A stretch of 64,000 nucleotides of DNA from RGIG9060 sp052173655. GTDB lineage: Bacteria > Spirochaetota > Spirochaetia > Treponematales > Treponemataceae. Positions 15,537 to 24,045 of this stretch are shown piece after piece (within the stretch, counting starts at the first letter, position 1; each line of letters begins with the position of its first letter). Where the stretch lies: the NCBI GenBank assembly GCA_052173655.1, contig JBQMYD010000003.1, positions 124,001 through 188,000 on the forward strand, read 5' to 3'. The notes beneath the pieces are model-generated. The model did no database searches and had not been told where the DNA came from. It worked only from the letters and a program-made list of their open reading frames with translations. The translations under genes and the position numbers were made by a program.

Positions 15537-16649
15537 TTAATTTAAAAATTCTATTCGATAGTCATGACTAAAAAATTTAGAAAATTTTATCATATCATCA
15601 AAAGCAATTGAAACCGTAGCATCATTTCTAAGCGGATGTATTAAGATACTGCCACAATCAAGAGCATTTCCATTGTTTTTTGCTTTTATTTCAGATTCGC
15701 ACGGTTTTCTTAATTCTTCATCCATCAAGAATTTTATTTTTCCAAGTTTATCGTACATAATACAAAGTGGAGTAACACTACCGGGTTTTATATGCAAATA
15801 CTCGGAAACTTCATCCGGATCACAAAAACTTAATCGTGTTGTTCCGAAAATTTTTGCAATTTGTTTTAAATCTGCACGTTTTTCCAAAGGCATACTTACC
15901 AAAATCATGGTACCGTGTTTATCTTTTACAAAAAGATTTTTTACCATGCGTCCGGTAAGAGTTATTTTTACTTTTTTGCTGTCCTTTTCGGAAAAAATAG
16001 GTTCATGTGCCTGTAGTTCATAAGAAATTTTTATTTCATGGAAAATCTCAAAAATTGTTTTTTTGGGAAGCGTACAACGCTTACTGACAGCTATTTTATC
16101 TCCGATTTCCAAAAACTCAGTGGAAAATTCCTCGTTTATTTTGAGAAAGTCTATAAATCGTCTAATTTTGTTGACTAATTTTCTAGTACTGTAATTATAA
16201 GTTAATTTAGGATTTTCAACCATTCCATGGAAAGAAAGATTGTCGGTTATGATAACTCCATTTTCTGCAAGATTATGTTTGAATTTTTCAAAATATTTTA
16301 TATATTGTGCCTTTGCAGCATCAATAAAAATTAGTTCAAATTTATCGCTGATATTTACGGATAAAGCATTTCCAAGATAAATTGTGATTCTGTCCATTAA
16401 ACTATTATCAGCAATATTTTTAACTGCCTGCTGATAGCGATCTATATCATACTCGATTGTTGAAACAAAAATATCTTCATCTAACTTTGCAAAACGTATT
16501 GCAGAATATCCTATAGCAGTTCCTATTTCTAAAACTCTTTTTATTTTATGATCTCTAATATAATCGCATATAAAATCCAAACCTTCATCTTTCATTATAG
16601 GAATTGAATTACTTTTAGCGTATTTTTTTATATCGTTTATTTGTTCCAT
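15537..16649 (-). CDS. O-methyltransferase fused to a PrdX-type aminoacyl-tRNA deacylase domain
   Basis: Residues 1-205 are a class I SAM-dependent O-methyltransferase: VLEIGTAIGYSAIRFA (SAM loop), STIEYDIDRY, FIDAAKAQYIKYF and ITDNLSFHGMV. They resemble TrmR/YrrM, which methylates 5-hydroxyuridine in tRNA. Residues 210-370 resemble the YbaK/PrdX family of trans-editing deacylases: LTGRMVKNLFVKDKHGT, LKQIAKIFGTTRLSF, HIKPGSVTPLCI and ILIHPLRNDATVSI. Those enzymes remove alanine or other wrong amino acids from tRNA-Pro or similar tRNAs. The fusion links two tRNA-directed activities in one 370-aa chain. Both domains look intact. Domain calls are from memory of the families. Confidence 0.8.
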   Translation of the reverse strand: MEQINDIKKYAKSNSIPIMKDEGLDFICDYIRDHKIKRVLEIGTAIGYSAIRFAKLDEDIFVSTIEYDIDRYQQAVKNIADNSLMDRITIYLGNALSVNISDKFELIFIDAAKAQYIKYFEKFKHNLAENGVIITDNLSFHGMVENPKLTYNYSTRKLVNKIRRFIDFLKINEEFSTEFLEIGDKIAVSKRCTLPKKTIFEIFHEIKISYELQAHEPIFSEKDSKKVKITLTGRMVKNLFVKDKHGTMILVSMPLEKRADLKQIAKIFGTTRLSFCDPDEVSEYLHIKPGSVTPLCIMYDKLGKIKFLMDEELRKPCESEIKAKNNGNALDCGSILIHPLRNDATVSIAFDDMIKFSKFFSHDYRIEFLN

Positions 16650-16834
16650 ACTTGGGTACCGTTTTTTATTTAGTCTCTGTTAATATTATATTCATAGCGT
16701 ATATGGTATATGGAAGAAATTATACCATAAAATTATAACAAAAAAACCCATTGTAAATGGCTAAAAATTCGCATACAATACCTTTACAAGATAAATTTGC
16801 AGCCTTACAAAATCTAAAAATGTGGAGAAAATCT

Positions 16835-17329
16835 ATGGCTATGGAGATAAAAAAAAGAAAAGACTATATTTCATGGGATGAATATTTTATGGGAGTTGCA
16901 AAACTTGCAAGTTTACGTTCAAAAGATCCTAATTCACAAGTAGGAGCTTGTATTGTAAGTCAAGATAACAAAATTCTTTCCATAGGCTATAACGGACTGC
17001 CGCGTGGTTGCAACGATGACGAATTTCCTTGGGCACGGGAAGGAGAAGTAACAGATACAAAATATCCCTACGTTTGCCACAGTGAACTTAATGCAATTTT
17101 AAACTTTCGGGGGGGAAGTTTAGAAGGAAGCAAGATTTATGTTACGCTTTTTCCTTGCAACGAATGTGCAAAAGCCATAATTCAGTGTGGAATAAAAACC
17201 GTAGTTTACGATGAAAATAAATATGACGGCACTCCTTACGTAGAAGTAAGCAAAAAATTAATGAATACTGCCGGAGTTCGTTATTATCAATATCAACACA
17301 CAGGTAAAACTTTAGAAATAAAAGTATAA
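16835..17329 (+). CDS. dCMP/cytidine deaminase family protein
   Basis: This zinc enzyme probably deaminates dCMP to dUMP for dTTP synthesis. The zinc site is CHSELNAI (His and Glu) plus FPCNECAKAI (two Cys). The N-terminal WDEYFMGVAKLASLRSKDPNSQVG is the dCMP/ComE-type deaminase pattern. I choose ATG 16835, eight bases after GGAG, because the 164-aa product then fits the family; an upstream in-frame ATG (16757) has no ribosome binding site. It heads a tight rightward cluster with an MBL hydrolase, a WYL regulator and an EamA transporter. ComEB-like function is a less likely alternative. Confidence 0.88.
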   Translation: MAMEIKKRKDYISWDEYFMGVAKLASLRSKDPNSQVGACIVSQDNKILSIGYNGLPRGCNDDEFPWAREGEVTDTKYPYVCHSELNAILNFRGGSLEGSKIYVTLFPCNECAKAIIQCGIKTVVYDENKYDGTPYVEVSKKLMNTAGVRYYQYQHTGKTLEIKV

Positions 17330-17337
17330 ATATAATT

Positions 17338-18003
17338 ATGAATAATTTAGTACAAATTACTTCGGAAATTTCATATTTACCGGCAAGTAAGAAACCGTTT
17401 TCGTGCGATATTGTAATCATAAAACCGAATCTCAGCTCTACTACATGGATTTTTGATGTTGGAATAGGAAAAAAAGCAAGAAGTGTTATAAATTCAATTG
17501 AAAGTCCAAAAAACATAGTTCTTTCGCATTTTCATCCTGACCACATATTAAATCTGCCACTGATAAAATTCACTAAAGCAGATAACCTTTATGTAAGTTC
17601 AAATACAAAAAAATACACTTTACGAGGAACTGTCGTTCAAAAAACTTTGACTTTTACGTATAAGTCTTTACAAGAATCAAGCGAAGTAAAACTTTTTTTA
17701 CTGCCGTCAAGCCATGCAAAAGGGTGTTTGTGTATTCAGTACGGACAATATTGTTTTACAGGCGACGGAACTTATTGTACTATAAAGCATACTTATAACG
17801 AGCAACTTTTGCGACAAGAAATAGAAGTTCTTGAAAAAGTAGATTGTAAATATTTTGGACTTTCACATGATAAACAATTCATATACACAAAAGAAGAACT
17901 GATTTCCTTACACAAAGAAATTTACAGTCGACATACAGCAGGAAATCCGACCATAAGCGTAGAAGATTTTTTCAATCCTGACGGCAGTGTAAAAGAAAGA
18001 TAA
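17338..18003 (+). CDS. Metallo-beta-lactamase-fold hydrolase
   Basis: The 221-aa protein has the metal-binding motif SHFHPDHILNLP (HxHxDH) near residue 63. Later it has SHAKGCLCI with a candidate His, FTGDGTY (Asp ligand) and SHDKQF (His). These fit an MBL-fold hydrolase with two metals. The substrate is unknown. It starts eight bases after the deaminase stop and has no clear ribosome binding site of its own, so translation is probably coupled. Confidence 0.8.
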   Translation: MNNLVQITSEISYLPASKKPFSCDIVIIKPNLSSTTWIFDVGIGKKARSVINSIESPKNIVLSHFHPDHILNLPLIKFTKADNLYVSSNTKKYTLRGTVVQKTLTFTYKSLQESSEVKLFLLPSSHAKGCLCIQYGQYCFTGDGTYCTIKHTYNEQLLRQEIEVLEKVDCKYFGLSHDKQFIYTKEELISLHKEIYSRHTAGNPTISVEDFFNPDGSVKER

Positions 18004-18028
18004 AATTAGGAATTGGGAGAAACCTTCA

Positions 18029-19006
18029 ATGGAAAATTACAAAGAACAAAAAGTTGTTACATGGCGAATTTTGGAAATTGACAAGTCAATTCGTAACGGA
18101 GAATATCCAAATGCAAAAACATTTTATAAAAAATGGGGAATAAGCCGAAGTACAGTCTCCAGGTATATTGAATTTTTAAGAGATACTTATCAAGCTCCTA
18201 TAGAGTATGATTATTCAAAAAACGGTTATTATTATACGGACAATACATTTTTCATACAAAACGTGATGTTAAAAGAAGGTGAGCTTTTTACAATTTCTGC
18301 AATAATGCCTCTTTTAGAACAGTACAAAAACACGCCTTTAGAAGCTTCTTTCAAAAATATAATGTCAAAAATTACAGATATGCTGCCCAATAACGTCAGT
18401 GTAGATTCATATTTTTTAAATGATGAAATAAAATTTATTTCAGATCCTTTACCACGTATTGAAGAAGGAATTTTTGAAGATGTTTTTTCAGCTTTAAAAG
18501 TTCATAAAACTTTAAAATTTGAATATCGAACTATAAGCAGTCAAGAATATAATTTACGCACATTTGATCCGTACCACGTCATCTGTCAAAAAGGCAACTG
18601 GTACGTTATAGGCTACTCTCACGATAACGACAATATTAGGGTATATTCTTTTTCCCGCATGAAAAATTCTAAAGTTACCAAAGACTGTTTTTCAGTTCCT
18701 TCGGATTTCAATCTTGAAAATCATATAGATCCTTATTTTGGAATTTGGAACTCCGGTGAAGAACCGGAAAAAATTGAACTTGAATTTGATAAAAACGTCA
18801 GCACTCTTATTATTGAGAGAGATTGGCACAAAAATCAATTTATAAAACAAAATGAAAACGGTAATGTTTATTTGAGTTTTGAAACAAATCAAATCGAAGA
18901 AACATTACACTGGGTTATGCAATTTTGCGGACACGTAAAAGTTTTGAATCCCCCCTCGCTTAGAGAAAAAACTTTTGAAGCCGCAAAAAAAATATTGGAA
19001 AAATAA
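18029..19006 (+). CDS. WYL-domain transcriptional regulator
   Basis: The 325-aa protein begins with a DeoR-like winged helix (about 8-75; KTFYKKWGISRSTVSRYIEFLRD in part). A WYL domain occupies about 155-245 (LKFEYRTISSQEYNLRTFDPYHVICQ, then NWYVIGYSHDNDNIRVYSFSRM). A C-terminal WCX-like extension ends with HWVMQFCGHVKVLNPPSLREK. WYL domains sense nucleic acids or nucleotides in several systems. It lies between an MBL hydrolase and an EamA transporter, with an AATTGGGAGA ribosome binding region. Its target genes are not known. Confidence 0.88.
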   Translation: MENYKEQKVVTWRILEIDKSIRNGEYPNAKTFYKKWGISRSTVSRYIEFLRDTYQAPIEYDYSKNGYYYTDNTFFIQNVMLKEGELFTISAIMPLLEQYKNTPLEASFKNIMSKITDMLPNNVSVDSYFLNDEIKFISDPLPRIEEGIFEDVFSALKVHKTLKFEYRTISSQEYNLRTFDPYHVICQKGNWYVIGYSHDNDNIRVYSFSRMKNSKVTKDCFSVPSDFNLENHIDPYFGIWNSGEEPEKIELEFDKNVSTLIIERDWHKNQFIKQNENGNVYLSFETNQIEETLHWVMQFCGHVKVLNPPSLREKTFEAAKKILEK

Positions 19007-19009
19007 TTT

Positions 19010-19903
19010 ATGAATGATCCCCCAAAAACACAATTTAAAGGTGTTATTTTACTTTTACTTACGGCATTAATCTGGGGAACTTCTTTTGTTTCACAAAGTA
19101 TAGGTATAGAATCCGTAGGTGCATTTACTTTTATAGCTATAAGAACTCTTTTAGGTGCAATTTTTCTTTTACCCTTTATCATTGTAAAAGCTATAAAAAA
19201 TAAAATTCAAATAAAAAACATAAAATACGGAATAATTCTTGGGCTTGTTCTATGTGCAGCATCAAATTTTCAGCAATTTGCTTTTTATTATTCTTCAGCC
19301 GGAAAAATAGCTTTTATTACAGTAATGTACATGTTTTTCGTTCCTATATTCGGCTTGTTTTTTCACAAAAAAGTTTCATTTTTAACTTGGATATGCGTTA
19401 TAATCGCTGTTGCAGGAATGTATTTTTTATGTTTTCCTGAAAACAAAATAGACAGAATTAATAAAGGTGATATTTTTGCTTTTATCTGTGCATTTCTATT
19501 TTCATTTCACATTCTTCTTATCGAAAAGTTTTCTCAAAAATGTAACAATATAGAATTGTCATTTATTCAATTTTTTACAACAGGAATTATCGGTCTTGTA
19601 TTAATGTTTGTTTTTGAACAGCCGGTATGGAAAAACATAAAAAAAACAGCTATTCCTATTTTATACTCAGGACTGTTCAGCTGCGGAATAGCCAGCACTA
19701 TGCAAATTGTAGGACAAAAATACTGCGAAGCAACAATAGCAAGTCTTTTGATGAGTATGGAATCTGCTTTTGCCGTAATTGCTGCGGCAATTATCCTGCA
19801 CGACAGATTTTCTTCTCATGAAAAAATCGGATGCATAGTTATGTTCAGTGCAATACTAATTTCACAAGTTTCTGACACAATCAAAGAACGAAGGACTCAA
19901 TAA
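19010..19903 (+). CDS. EamA/DMT family transporter
   Basis: The 297-aa integral membrane protein has ten predicted helices in two EamA repeats. The first begins LLLLTALIWGTSFVSQSIG and the second begins GDIFAFICAFLFSFHILLIEKFS. Conserved features include IWGTSFV and the late IASLLMSMESAFAVIAA. The family exports amino acids, metabolites or drugs; the substrate is unknown here. It begins three bases after the WYL gene and overlaps the convergent HAD gene by 23 bp. Confidence 0.88.
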   Translation: MNDPPKTQFKGVILLLLTALIWGTSFVSQSIGIESVGAFTFIAIRTLLGAIFLLPFIIVKAIKNKIQIKNIKYGIILGLVLCAASNFQQFAFYYSSAGKIAFITVMYMFFVPIFGLFFHKKVSFLTWICVIIAVAGMYFLCFPENKIDRINKGDIFAFICAFLFSFHILLIEKFSQKCNNIELSFIQFFTTGIIGLVLMFVFEQPVWKNIKKTAIPILYSGLFSCGIASTMQIVGQKYCEATIASLLMSMESAFAVIAAAIILHDRFSSHEKIGCIVMFSAILISQVSDTIKERRTQ

Positions 19904-20735
19904 AATTTGCAACACCGTCATTATTGTTATCTTTTTGAGTAATGAAATCTGCCATTTCCTTAATTTCTTGACGAGCATTTATCATTGCTACACCCCAGCG
20001 ACAATTGCGTATCATACTTTCATCGTTCATGCTGTCACCAAAACATAAAGTATCCTGACCTATTCCAATATGATTTGCAAGCATTGAAATAGCTTCGCCT
20101 TTGCTACTGCCGATTCTGTGCAACTCAAGAAAGTAAGGTTTACTAATCGAAATATTTGCTCTACCTAAAAATTCAAGTTTAAGTTTTTCTTGCAACTCCT
20201 GAAGTTTTTCAGGCTCTCCGGGAATCAGCATTTTTGGAAAAGAATTTTTTGAAATAAAATCCAAATAATCAGACTTTACAAATGACTCAACCTTGTTCAA
20301 TTTAGGATCACGAATTGTCCATTCGGTTTCGTATTGGTAGTAAATTTTATCGGATGTAAAAACTTCCGTGTGCAGTCCCATTTCTTCTGCAATCTCGTTT
20401 GCACGTATTTGAATATCCACAGGAACACTTGCCTTATAAATTTGCTTTTTTTCATGTAAGTCAAAAACAGAACAGCCGTTAAATGAAATAATGTAACGTC
20501 CTTCCTGTTTTTCTGAAATATTCAAGTATTTTGCAAAATCTAAAACGCCCTTTTCAAGCCGCCCGGAACACAAAACAACATAAATTCCCCGTTTTACACA
20601 TTCATGCAAAATTCTTACTGTATAATCACTTATTTTCAAATCATCAGTAAGCAAAGTATCATCCAAATCAATGGCTATAAGTTTTGGCGTTAATTTTTTT
20701 TGTGGAACTTTTGTTGTAAAAATTTGATTTGTCAT
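19881..20735 (-). CDS. Cof-type HAD-superfamily phosphatase
   Basis: The 284-aa cytosolic phosphatase has the HAD motif I LIAIDLDDTLLTDD (nucleophile Asp in DLDDT), motif II CSGRL, and the C-terminal Cof pattern SSKGEAISMLANHIGI with DTLCFGDSMNDESMIRN (motif IV). The C2 cap of the Cof subfamily lies between. Family members dephosphorylate sugar phosphates, PLP or flavin precursors; the substrate is unknown. A ribosome binding site (AAAGGA) precedes ATG 20735. The gene is divergent from birA. Confidence 0.9.
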   Translation of the reverse strand: MTNQIFTTKVPQKKLTPKLIAIDLDDTLLTDDLKISDYTVRILHECVKRGIYVVLCSGRLEKGVLDFAKYLNISEKQEGRYIISFNGCSVFDLHEKKQIYKASVPVDIQIRANEIAEEMGLHTEVFTSDKIYYQYETEWTIRDPKLNKVESFVKSDYLDFISKNSFPKMLIPGEPEKLQELQEKLKLEFLGRANISISKPYFLELHRIGSSKGEAISMLANHIGIGQDTLCFGDSMNDESMIRNCRWGVAMINARQEIKEMADFITQKDNNNDGVANFIESFVL

Positions 20736-20796
20736 TTATAAATCCTTTGTTTTTAGTTCAATTTCAGCAAGTATATCATATTTTACTTTAAGTTCG

Positions 20797-20802
20797 TATA
20801 AT
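20797..20802 (+). promoter_or_regulatory. birA -10 box, predicted leaderless start
   Basis: A consensus TATAAT ends exactly six bases before ATG 20809. No ribosome binding site is present. The -35 region (around 20774) is weak. Transcription should start on the A of the start codon. Confidence 0.55.
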
Positions 20803-20808
20803 ACCTGC

Positions 20809-21816
20809 ATGACAACAAAAGAAAATGTTTTTTTCATTTTAAATCAAAATAAAAACACGGCAGTTTCCGGAGAAAAATTAGCTAAAATTTGTAATGTAAG
20901 CAGAACCGCAATATGGAAAGCCATAAAATCACTTAGACTGCAAGGTTTTAACATCGAAGGAACTACCAATGACGGATATGTTTTACAAGAAAATTATGAT
21001 ATTTTTAATGCAGAAATACTCAGAAATTTTTTAACAGCAAGCTATCCTGATTTTTCAAAAATTCATATTGAGTGTTTTGATACAATCGATTCAACTAATA
21101 GTTACGCAAAACGTATCTTAGGATCAGGAAAAGTTATTAAAAATTCGCTTATCGCTGCGGAAAGTCAAACTGCAGGAAGAGGCAGAATGGGAAGAGTTTT
21201 TTATTCGCCTTCAAAAACCGGAATTTATCTTTCCATTATATACAATCCAAAAGAAAAAATTGTTGAACCTGCAAAAATTACAGCTTTTTCGGCAGTAGCC
21301 TTATGTCGTGTAATCAATCGGTTATACAAGGTAAATCCGAAAATAAAATGGGTAAATGACATTTATCTTAACGGCAAAAAAGTTGCAGGAATTCTTACAG
21401 AAGGTTTTTCAAACTTTGAAACCGGTTTTATAGAAAATGTAATCATAGGAATAGGCGTAAATATTTTTGATAATCCCAATTTTTTTCCAAAAGAAATTTC
21501 AAAAATAGCAGGCTCTATATTTGAAAAAGAAAAACTTTCGGATATTTCGGTTTCAAGATGCCAATTTATCGCAGAAATTGCAGGAGAAGTTCTCAGTATT
21601 TTTTCAGAAAAACCGGAAAGCGTAATGCAAGAATATAAAGACTTCTCTTTTTTAACCGGTAAAAAAGTGAATGTTCATCCAATAATCGATGATCCTGATT
21701 CCTCATATGAGGCAAAAGTAATCGGTATTGATGATAATGCCTGTCTAATCGTACAACTCAAAGACGGAAGCAAAAAACTGCTCAATTCAGGAGAAGTAAC
21801 ATTACACGAACAATAA
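20809..21816 (+). CDS. birA: Bifunctional biotin-protein ligase and biotin repressor
   Basis: BirA attaches biotin to carrier proteins and, as the biotinyl-AMP-bound dimer, represses biotin genes. Residues 1-60 form the winged helix (SGEKLAKICNVSRTAIWKAI). The catalytic core has DTIDSTNSYAKRI, SQTAGRGRMGRVFYSP (biotinyl-AMP loop), KWVNDIYLNGKKVAGIL and IIGIGVNIF. The C-terminal SH3-like domain begins near 285 (LTGKKVNV). Length (335 aa) fits the group II, DNA-binding form. A matching BirA operator lies before bioY, 2 kb away, so the regulatory role is supported within the window. The start has no ribosome binding site but is six bases after TATAAT. Confidence 0.95.
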   Translation: MTTKENVFFILNQNKNTAVSGEKLAKICNVSRTAIWKAIKSLRLQGFNIEGTTNDGYVLQENYDIFNAEILRNFLTASYPDFSKIHIECFDTIDSTNSYAKRILGSGKVIKNSLIAAESQTAGRGRMGRVFYSPSKTGIYLSIIYNPKEKIVEPAKITAFSAVALCRVINRLYKVNPKIKWVNDIYLNGKKVAGILTEGFSNFETGFIENVIIGIGVNIFDNPNFFPKEISKIAGSIFEKEKLSDISVSRCQFIAEIAGEVLSIFSEKPESVMQEYKDFSFLTGKKVNVHPIIDDPDSSYEAKVIGIDDNACLIVQLKDGSKKLLNSGEVTLHEQ

Positions 21817-21880
21817 TTTTTGCATTCTTTAGAATAAAAACTTTGTAACAAAATTTTGATAAAATTTTTTTATTTTCCGG

Positions 21881-22579
21881 TCATCTTCTAGCAGAAATTG
21901 CTCTTGAAATGTTCCATGCTTTTTTCATTCCCACAAAAAATAAAACGGGAATTAAATACAAATACATACGTATTCCTATTTTTCCGCCTCTGACAAACCA
22001 TGATTTTTTTGATTGTTCCCAAATTTTTGAAACTAACGGAATAAAATTCAAAAATAAAAAAACTATTTCCGTAAAAGGATTTTCTTTGCTTAAACGTAAA
22101 AATTTACGTACATTACTTTCAATTGAGCGTATACCGTCTCTTAATTCCAAAGAAGTTGAAGTTTTAAAAACCAATGATGAACTTTGCATTGCGGCAAACA
22201 GTTTTACAAAAATCGTTAGAATCTCTTTTTCATTCTTCCAATTAAAAACCTGAGAAAAACTCAAGGATTTATCAAAAAAAATCGTAAATACTCGGCTAAA
22301 AAAAAGCAAAATTCCGTAATAAAGAACAGGTTTTAAATCAGTAAGTTGCTCTTTTATTGAAAAATGCAAAGAAAATGCAACTATGAATTGTAAAACTACC
22401 AAAACAAGCGAAAATTCATAGGGCAAAATTAAAAATAAAATATTAATAAACGGAATAAAAATAATTTTAATCCATGACGGACAACGGTGTAAAAGAGAAT
22501 TCCCCTGCTTATACGAAAAAAATGAAAATTTTTGTTCAATTGTGGGCAAATTTTTTGACGATTTTATTTTTTCTTGCAT
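21881..22579 (-). CDS. bioN: ECF transporter transmembrane (T) component for biotin
   Basis: The 232-aa membrane protein belongs to the EcfT/CbiQ family. It couples the ATPase to the substrate-binding BioY subunit. It has about four or five hydrophobic segments (IKIIFIPFINILFLILPY, FSLVLVVLQFIVAF, LYLIPVLFFVGM) and the EcfT feature SLELRDGIRSIESNVRKFLRL. It is the last gene of the leftward bioY-ATPase-bioN operon, eight bases after the ATPase gene. It is convergent with birA. Confidence 0.85.
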   Translation of the reverse strand: MQEKIKSSKNLPTIEQKFSFFSYKQGNSLLHRCPSWIKIIFIPFINILFLILPYEFSLVLVVLQFIVAFSLHFSIKEQLTDLKPVLYYGILLFFSRVFTIFFDKSLSFSQVFNWKNEKEILTIFVKLFAAMQSSSLVFKTSTSLELRDGIRSIESNVRKFLRLSKENPFTEIVFLFLNFIPLVSKIWEQSKKSWFVRGGKIGIRMYLYLIPVLFFVGMKKAWNISRAISARR

Positions 22580-22586
22580 CTAAAGT

Positions 22587-23303
22587 TCATTCCCATATTA
22601 AATCTTTTATTTCTTTGTAAGAAGCAATAGGATTTCTTATATTCCATTTTTCCAAATTTTCTTTTAATGCTTGAGAAGGTTCTCCATTAAAAACAATTTC
22701 ACCCTTAAACAAAACCAAAAAATTATCGGCAAATCCAAGGCATTTTTCTATTTCATGTGTCAAAATCAAAATCGTTTTTTTTTCGTTTTTCAGCAATCTG
22801 ATAATTTTATTTACTTGTTTTACCCCACTGTAATCAAGATTTGCATAAGGTTCATCAAAAATTATTATAGGAAGATCCATTGCAATCATACAAGCTACAG
22901 CTAACCTGCGTTTTTCACCACCGGAAAGAAATCTGGAAGGATAATTTGCTTTTGAAATCAATCCTGTTTTTTCAAGTGCAATTTTTACAGCTCGTTCAAT
23001 TTCTTCTTTTTTAAACCCTAGATTTTTAGGGCCAAAAGCTACATCCTCTATAGGAGTTTCTCCCAAAATTTGAGTTTCCGCCTCCTGAAAGACAAGTCCG
23101 ACCTTGCCGGAACAATCCACGCTCCCTTCTTGGGCTTTTTCAAGTCCGGCAATAATTGACATTAGTACACTTTTTCCGGAGCCGTTTTCTCCACCTATTA
23201 CAACACATTTTCCCTGTTCAACTGAAAAAGAAATATTTTTTAATGCATTAACGGTTCCTTCCGAGGTTTTAAAACTTTTTGAAACATTTGAAAGAAAAAT
23301 CAT
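22587..23303 (-). CDS. bioM: ECF transporter ATP-binding component for biotin
   Basis: The 238-aa ABC ATPase has Walker A GGENGSGKSV near residue 37, the Q-loop LVFQEAETQ, signature RFLSGGEKRRLAVACMI and Walker B IIIFDEPYANLD, then the H-loop LTHE. It energises uptake by BioY with the EcfT subunit. It lies between bioY (1 bp gap) and bioN. A single A-component fits a dedicated BioMNY system rather than a shared group II ECF module. Confidence 0.92.
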   Translation of the reverse strand: MIFLSNVSKSFKTSEGTVNALKNISFSVEQGKCVVIGGENGSGKSVLMSIIAGLEKAQEGSVDCSGKVGLVFQEAETQILGETPIEDVAFGPKNLGFKKEEIERAVKIALEKTGLISKANYPSRFLSGGEKRRLAVACMIAMDLPIIIFDEPYANLDYSGVKQVNKIIRLLKNEKKTILILTHEIEKCLGFADNFLVLFKGEIVFNGEPSQALKENLEKWNIRNPIASYKEIKDLIWE

Positions 23304-23304
23304 C

Positions 23305-23895
23305 TTAATTATACAAATATTGAGCCAAAATTGGACGAATTTTCAGAGAAGCAAGGATTGCTATTACCGCTTTTAAAATATCACCCGGAAAATACGGAAT
23401 AACACAAGCTGCCATAGCATAAGAAAAGGCTGTTTTTTCAGCAGGAATTGCCCCTGCCTTTATTGCCCACTTTGCAAACAATATAATTCCCGGAAGATAA
23501 ATAATTATCATTCCGGCAAAAATCGCAAAGCTTATCCTTATGAGTGTTTTAAGTTTTATTTTCTTTTCGTCAATTGAAGGTCTACCTGCTATAAAACCTG
23601 CAACAACCGCTCCCAAAAAGTAGCCCAAAAGAAAACCTCCGGTAGGGCCTGCCCATACGGCAAGACCTCCGCTTCCTCCGGAATAAACAGGAAGCCCAAT
23701 AATTCCTGCTATTAAAAATAAGGCTGTAGGAGCTCCTCCAAGATAACTTCCCAGCAAAACTGCCGAAAGAATACACAAAACATTTTGTAATACTATAGGA
23801 ACAGGACCTAAAGGAATTTTAAAAAAACATCCTACGCAAATAACGGCAGAAAATAAAGCTATGAAAGAAAATTTTAATATAATTTTATTGTTCAT
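23305..23895 (-). CDS. bioY: Biotin transporter substrate-binding subunit BioY
   Basis: The 196-aa membrane protein has about six helices and the BioY signatures: GPVPIVLQNVLCILSAVLLGS, YLGGAPTALFLIAGIIGLPV, GPTGGFLLGYFLGA and PYFPGDILKAVIAILAS. It binds biotin outside the membrane and forms the transporter with the two downstream genes. The promoter carries a BirA operator. The start ATG is exactly six bases after the -10 box TAGAAT and no ribosome binding site is seen, so the message is predicted to be leaderless. Confidence 0.94.
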   Translation of the reverse strand: MNNKIILKFSFIALFSAVICVGCFFKIPLGPVPIVLQNVLCILSAVLLGSYLGGAPTALFLIAGIIGLPVYSGGSGGLAVWAGPTGGFLLGYFLGAVVAGFIAGRPSIDEKKIKLKTLIRISFAIFAGMIIIYLPGIILFAKWAIKAGAIPAEKTAFSYAMAACVIPYFPGDILKAVIAILASLKIRPILAQYLYN

Positions 23896-23901
23896 AACTT
23901 C

Positions 23902-23945
23902 ATTCTATCCTATTGTAAACTTAATTACAAGATAAAGGTTGACAA
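23902..23945 (-). promoter_or_regulatory. bioY promoter with BirA operator
   Basis: On the minus strand TTGTAA (23925-23930), a 17-base spacer and TAGAAT (23902-23907) precede the bioY ATG by six bases. Overlapping it at 23913-23945 is TTGTAAACT-N15-GGTTGACAA (plus-strand reading). This closely fits the known BirA box TTGTAAACC-N14..16-GGTTTACAA. Repression by biotin-bound BirA, encoded at 20809, is expected. Confidence 0.85.
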
Positions 23946-24033
23946 TGCAATATTAAAAATTTTTTTAATATTTAAAAAACCTATTCTTTTGTAAAATTTG
24001 CCAAAAGTACTTTCTATAAATCAAGAATAATAC

Positions 24034-24039
24034 TATTAT
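24034..24039 (+). promoter_or_regulatory. -10 box of the FbpA-like gene, predicted leaderless start
   Basis: TATTAT ends six bases before ATG 24046, and there is no ribosome binding site. The -35 region is weak (TTTCTA at 24011-24016). Confidence 0.45.
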
Positions 24040-24045
24040 AAGCCC

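Noticed and set aside
23949..23972. AATATTAAAAA / TTTTTAATATT inverted repeat between bioY and the FbpA-like gene
   Set aside because: The stem is made only of A and T and occurs by chance in such AT-rich sequence; it lies next to the BirA box but does not overlap it.
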